Program-made: the position numbers and the translations under genes
Notes under the pieces: model-generated
Databases searched by the model: none
Told to the model about the DNA's origin: nothing
The model's input: the letters and a program-made list of their open reading frames with translations, nothing else
NCBI RefSeq assembly: GCF_036850765.1
Contig: NC_089501.1
Span: forward strand, 15,104,997 to 15,168,996
DNA length: 64,000 nt
Direction: 5' to 3'
DNA from: Saccopteryx bilineata
Lineage: Eukaryota; Chordata; Mammalia; Chiroptera; Emballonuridae
Shown: positions 58,725-64,000 of the stretch, in pieces
Numbering within the stretch: position 1 is the first letter of the stretch
Layout: each line of letters begins with the position of its first letter

Positions 58725-60727
58725 ACAGGGCTCACATCATTATATCATATTATGTCCTATTTGATCCAACTAGCAAGAATATGCAGTGCCTATATAGACG
58801 GTAGACCAATGTCACTGAATTAGATAGCTCCCAAAATTTACAGACATAAGAGACAGAGGACAGAAGTTTAGATCCCAACCTATGAGCATGCATTGGTTTT
58901 AAGATTATCACATCTGCTAGACTTTAAGATAATTACAAGGAGATCCACAGATCTATGAAGTACACTTATTTGTACCTTAAGTAAGGTGGCTTGCATTATT
59001 CTTAAGTAGGCCTATTCTTTAAATAAAGGGAAGTACTGTTTTGTTCAATAAAGCATGACTTTCATTAAAAGTATTACTGAACTAATTACATTTTGCCACT
59101 CTGTATTTTTTCAAATTCTAAAAAATTATAATTTTTTATGTGCAGTTCTATGACATTCTTTTATGTTCAAAATGGGATCATACTTAAAAATTTGGGTACC
59201 ATCTGTTCCAGGCTAAAATAAGAGCAATATTCATTTAGAAAAATTTACTTTAAAACATATTTTGTATCTTCTCTTATATTTCTATTTTAACGTTGTATAG
59301 ATAAATTATCACCCTTTGTTACCCACTGAATGGCTGCTTCTTATCTAGCTTTAATATGTGTGATCAGATCAGCGATTCTCAGAAAGACTACCCTGTAGCC
59401 TAGCCCTACATTCCTCCAAGATAATATCATCTACAGGGGTCAAGTTTCTTGCCAGTAGAGCCGATTCACAGAAGTAAACAAACTGGATGTAAAACCATGA
59501 AATGTCAAAGAAACTGTCAAACTTGGACAAGGACATTAGTAACAAATACTCTCTTAGCTATTAAGTGTCCCTAAAAAAATTAAAATAATGTCCAGTCCCA
59601 CCCGATCTACAGAACTGGAACAGCAAACACAGTACAGAAAGGGCTGTAAGCAATACCATCCAGGAACACCGAGGCTCCCTGTCTGCTGGGGACTCCAGGG
59701 GGAACAGCTGTTCCCTTCTCTCAAAACAAGCCCGACTGCAGTGCGGTTCAGTCTGCTTACCAGTTCAGATCTGCTTTTGAGGAGCAAGCCAGACACATAG
59801 CCACTAGTGATTTTCCTTAGGGAGGACATTAGGGAAACTTGAAAAACAAAAGACAAGTAGAAAAGGCCCTGTTTCATATCTTGCCTCCATCTCTGGCAAT
59901 TTTCCCTCCTCAGTCCACCTCCACCCCCTTGCCCTTTCTTACATTTGATTTTTTTGTCAGATGAAACAGGAAGACAATAGAAAGCAACTGGGAACCAAAC
60001 TAAACTTTTCCTTCCGGAAACATTACCTATTTTTAAATAACAACTCAGAGCCTACAAATATTTCTTTTAGAAAAACTTTGTGAAAAACCAATGTTTCCAA
60101 GTCAGAACCTAGAATTTAAGGTCTGCCTGCAGTATACTATCAAAACCCTTTACACCTGCGGCAGATCTAAGATTTTTACCTCTGGAGATTGAAGTTTAGG
60201 ACTTTAATCATATACATATTTAGCTCATGAGCTAAACTCATATCATCCCATAGAGAGCTGGGTTTGGAGTTGAAACATAGAGAGGAAAGTTAGAGTTACA
60301 ACATTTAGTTCTATGTAGCAGAGCTTTGGACTGACTTATAGGCAAGTCCCATAGTCTCTCTGGGTCCCCAATAATTCATCCGTAAAGTGAAAAAAATCAT
60401 ACTAGACACTTAAAGTTTCTTTACAGATCCAACATTGTATGATTCTTAGAAGTACAAAATGGGAAATAAAATGTGATAGAATATAACGAATAGAGTTACA
60501 GTTGCAGTAATTGGATTATTTCCAACTCTTCTCAGCTATAGAATTACACAACGTTTGTCAAGTGGTTTCACAGTGCCTTCCACCAGAGTGGGCAGAGTCT
60601 ATTTCCCCACCGACATCATACTGGGCTTGGCCATGTAAATTGCTTTGACCAGTTAAGGTTAGCAGATGTGATGCAAACGGAGGAAGTCTTGACATCTGTT
60701 TGTTTTTGGCGTTACTTCCTTGCTTTC
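58725..60727. other. Intergenic, no gene recognised
   Basis: The overlapping ORFs at 59554-59877 and 59588-59800 on opposite strands share one moderate-GC block; neither resembles a known protein. Confidence 0.45.
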
Positions 60728-60968
60728 GCAGGCTCATCTGGCTTGAGCAAAAAGATCACCAGCTTGGACCCAAGGTCGCTGGCTTGAGCAAGGGGTTACT
60801 CGGTCTGCTGAAGGCCCTCAGGCAAGGCACTAATGAGAAAGCAATCAATGAACAACTAAGATGTCGCAACAAAAAACTGATGATTGATGCTTCTCATCTC
60901 TCTCCGTTCCTGTCTATCCCTCTCTCTGACTCTCTCTCTCTGTCCCTGAAAAAAAAAACAACAAAAAG
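60728..60968 (+). mobile_element. SINE (5'-truncated)
   Basis: Lacks the tRNA-like head; starts in the 'ggctcatctggcttgagc' body and ends in a CT-rich part with an A tail. Confidence 0.85.
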
Positions 60969-61140
60969 AATGAGGTGTGGAGCTGACCAAAACCTTGAGC
61001 TAGAAAAACAAGCAATTTTTTTTAAGCCTTTAAAAGTTGTGGTTGGTTGTTATGGAGCACTATCAGAGCAGACTGACACCCTAGACCTCCTGCTCTGTTA
61101 CTTTTGTGGTGCACTATGTTCTTTGATCTGAAAATTTCTT

Positions 61141-61569
61141 TTTTTTTTAATTTTTGACAGAGACAGAGAAAAACAGAGAGAGGGAAAGATATGAACAGAC
61201 AGACAGGAAGGGAGAGAGATGAGAAGCATCAATTCCTCGTTGTGGCATCTTGGTTGTTCATTAATTGCTTGTTTATTGATTGCTTTCTCATATGTGCCTT
61301 GATGGGTGAGCGGGCAAGCTACAGCAGAGTGAGTGACCCCTTGCTCAAGCTAGCGACCTTTGGCTCAAGCCAGCAACCTTGAGCTTCAGGCCAGCAACCT
61401 TTGTGCTCAAGCCAGTAACCATGGGGTCATCTATGATCCCATGCTCAAGCCAGCAATCCTGTGCTCAAGCTGGTGAGCCCGCACTCAATCCAGCGACTTC
61501 GAAGTTTCGAACCTGGATCCTCTGGGTCCCAGTCTGATGCTCTATCCATTGTGCCACCGCCTTGTCAGG
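61141..61569 (-). mobile_element. SINE (GTGGCACAATGGATAGAGC type)
   Basis: Perfect 13-bp duplication ctgaaaatttctt at 61128-61140 and 61570-61582. Long copy with expanded 'caagccagcaacc' units. Confidence 0.92.
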
Positions 61570-61582
61570 CTGAAAATTTCTT

Positions 61583-62439
61583 CAAATCTGTTGAGCTGTG
61601 TTAGAGGCATGTAGGCATTTCAATTTGACCATGGAAATGTTCATTAGGACCACCAGCAGGGTTGTTGTCCATGATATAAACACTGCACAACATAAATTTG
61701 GTTTATTGACTTTTCTGTATAAAGACTTGTGTGTTCTTAGCTTATATTGAGAAATTATTTCTATGAAACTGCTTTGTTGGCTGTGGGATGGTGTCATTAT
61801 AATTTAGAGTGTAGTGCTTTGGAAAAAATTTTCTCTGGTTTCAGTAATGTAAGAAAAATTATGTTCATCCAATGCAATTGGCTTGAATCTATGAACACTG
61901 GCTGTTTAACTGGCTGTGAGTCCTGTTGTAACGTCTTGGAAAAGTCAGAGAAAATACATAGCCTTCCTCAAGCAAGAACAGGTAGGTAACCTTGCAGCAT
62001 ACATTTTGTTTGCCAAATTTTCTCCTGGTTTTGTCTTTTTTCCTACATCTATACTTTTATTTTCTTTATAACTTCTTACTGCTATTAAGTATTGTCATAG
62101 GGTATATGTTTATTTAGCCATTTATATCTTTTTTATAGAACAGAACTGAGAACATATTAAACACTACTATTAACAAGAAAAAATTAGTACAGCAAAGACG
62201 AAAGTACAATTTTATCACTAGTTCATCAGCTCTTTTGTTAAAACTTACTGAAAATATGGCATTACTGTACTCTAAATTAGCTCTAGGAAGGTATTGTATA
62301 AAAAGCACTGAAATCCATTTGTACCATTTCCAATCCACCATTAAAATAATGCAAATATAAAAAAAGTTGTCTATCTTCACACCGTTTAAAATAGGATGTT
62401 TTCTATTAACTAAAAATATGATATATTTATTTTTAATTA
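61583..62439. other. Intergenic, no feature recognised
   Basis: AT-rich, no recognised repeat. Confidence 0.45.
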
Positions 62440-62545
62440 TTCAGGTGAATTCAATATTTGTTGAGCACCTACTGTGTATGTGCATGGTGCTAAGTGCTGT
62501 GGGCAGTAAAATGGTGAATAAGATATTCCAATATCTGTAAGAAGT
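62440..62545 (-). mobile_element. MIR/L2-type fragment
   Basis: 'ttgttgagcacctactgtg' and 'gtgctaagtgctgtgggc' match the shared MIR/L2 end in antisense. Confidence 0.65.
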
Positions 62546-62939
62546 TTTTATGTGTGTGAGAGGTACATCGACATTACAAAGAATTGGCTAACACAGGTAT
62601 TATCAGGGTTTACTATAAAGATGAAGTGAGGCAATGTGAAAATATGAGGGAGCTCCAACATAAGCACAGGCGGTCTCTGGTCTTTCCCACCTCACCAAGG
62701 TTGGGGTTTGGGCAATTGGGGCAGGACAAGCATGGGAAACCCCAGCAAAAAACCACAAAATAGCCATTCAAATTGAGAATAATAGGAAGCCAAGCTAATT
62801 TGGGTCTGCAGATAGAAGCCAAGAATAATCAGTAATGAGCAGAGCCAAATCAGAAGCAGTAAGAAAGGTTCTGATTCAAGACACGCATCTAAGTTTTCGT
62901 GTTTTAACTACTATTGAATATTCAAAGGGATAAAAAATA

Positions 62940-63320
62940 GGGAAACAAATGAATTGACACTTGCATTAAACTTTAGGGGAGATATAGAGCAGCTATACAA
63001 CCTTGATGAACTTTGAAGACATGCTAAGTAAAAGAAGGCAGACACAAATGACCACATACTTGATTCTACCTATATGAAATGTTCAGTATAGACAACCCAT
63101 AGAAACAGATTAGTGGTTGCCAGAGACTGGGAAGGCAGGGGAGGGATTGTTAATAAGTAAATGGAGTTTCTTTAGGAGATAATGAAAATATTCTGAAATT
63201 AGATAGTGGTCATAATTGCACAAGTCTATGAATATACTAGAAACCACTGGATTGTACGTTATAAAGAATAAATTTTATGTTATGTGAAGTTAATCTCAAT
63301 AAAGCTGTCACTTAAAAAAT
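62940..63320 (+). mobile_element. Old L1 3' UTR fragment
   Basis: 'gtggttgccagagactggg', 'aaccactggattgtacgtt' and 'atctcaataaagctgt' are hallmarks of L1M 3' UTRs. Confidence 0.8.
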
Positions 63321-64000
63321 AACATTATTTACTTAAAATAGAAACTACTTAAGATTAGAAATAAAAATAAGATTACTACAAAATATTCTTAAAGAATTCA
63401 ATGGAAGCAGCAAAAAAGCAAAAATGGAGAATGCAGAAAATCAAACCAATGAATTTGAAGATAATCTCAAAAATCCTTCAGAGTTCAGAAAAACATGACA
63501 TAGGAATAAAGATGGGAGAAAAGATGATGTATTGGGAACAGGTCTAGAATAAAGAATTTTAAAAGAGAAGATAGCATACTTTATCAAAGAAATAATTTAA
63601 AAAAATTTTCTGAGCAGAAGATTAAGTCAAGATAAGATTCAGAGACTCAGGTGAAAAGTTATTTTTTATTTCTTTTATTGCTATTATTATGTATTACTTC
63701 TTTTATTTCTTTTTTACCATCATTAGTCAACTTGAAACTGGTTGCTTAGAAAATTGTGGAGTTGCTATCCTAATTGCACGGTAGTAGAACATGAAGCCAT
63801 GATCCTGGAGATCTGGGTCTCAGTTCTGTGAGTAACAAGGAATGTGGCATTAAGAAAATTAGCTAGATTCCTTGGGGCTCAGTTTGTTATCTGATAAAAA
63901 CAAAGAAAAGCTTGTACTACCTGACTTGAACCCAGTTGACTTTAATATATGATATGGGCCAGAGGAGTATTAAGAGGTAAAGGAAGAAAGCTAGACAGGG
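63321..64000. other. Intergenic right edge, no feature recognised
   Basis: AT-rich; 63350-63650 has an A-rich L1-like composition but no word I can assign. Confidence 0.4.

Noticed and set aside
59554..59877. 107-codon minus ORF and 70-codon plus ORF overlapping
   Set aside because: Opposite-strand overlap in a moderate-GC block with no similarity I can name; possibly conserved non-coding DNA, but not supportable as a gene.
60728..60960. Regular 'ggcttgagc' units considered as a CRISPR-like or satellite array
   Set aside because: They are internal repeats of a tRNA-derived SINE type also seen at 0.5, 10.4, 10.9, 45.9 and 53.2 kb.
3064..61569. tRNA genes, from repeated A-box and B-box motifs
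   Set aside because: All occurrences are SINE heads with SINE bodies and tails; none folds as an isolated tRNA gene by eye.

Overview
The window is mammalian nuclear DNA and almost certainly from a bat. It carries at least 26 copies of tRNA-derived Ves-type SINEs, with A-box-like TGGCTCAGTGG and B-box-like GGTTCGATTCC motifs. It also holds Helitron and hAT DNA transposons and a recently active L1 family. Among mammals, that combination points to Chiroptera. The young L1 argues against Old World fruit bats. An emballonurid-like lineage is my best guess from the SINE subfamilies, but I cannot prove it. The only protein-coding gene I can support is CEP85L, on the minus strand. Its first coding exon lies in a CpG island (coding 40139-40208, island about 39600-40720). 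Its second coding exon is at 13239-13400. The two join in frame across a 26.7 kb intron, and 13.2 kb of intron 2 runs off the left edge. Right of the CpG island (40.7-64 kb) is repeat-rich DNA that looks intergenic, with no exon I can defend. Layout: 1-13.2 kb is intron 2, mostly one old, heavily interrupted L1 (about 4.2-13.0 kb). It hosts a solo LTR, a truncated L1 3' end, a twin-primed young L1, several SINEs and a palindromic SPIN-like hAT. 13.4-40.1 kb is intron 1. It contains a Helitron with both termini (15500-24733) that was split by a nearly full-length young L1 (15659-23608) with tandem 242-bp promoter monomers. It also holds older L1 pieces, a hAT, nested Tigger-like elements and an L2. 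39.6-40.7 kb is the promoter CpG island. 40.7-64 kb holds SINEs, MIRs, a mariner-like element, a MER2-like element, a 300-bp hAT with a perfect 8-bp duplication, and two unexplained inverted-repeat structures near 48.4 and 49.5 kb. No cellular RNA gene, CRISPR array or prokaryotic feature is present. The strongest points for follow-up are the Helitron/L1/SINE nest just upstream (in gene orientation) of CEP85L exon 2, the monomeric L1 promoter facing that exon antisense, the twin-priming inversion, and the two perfect inverted repeats.
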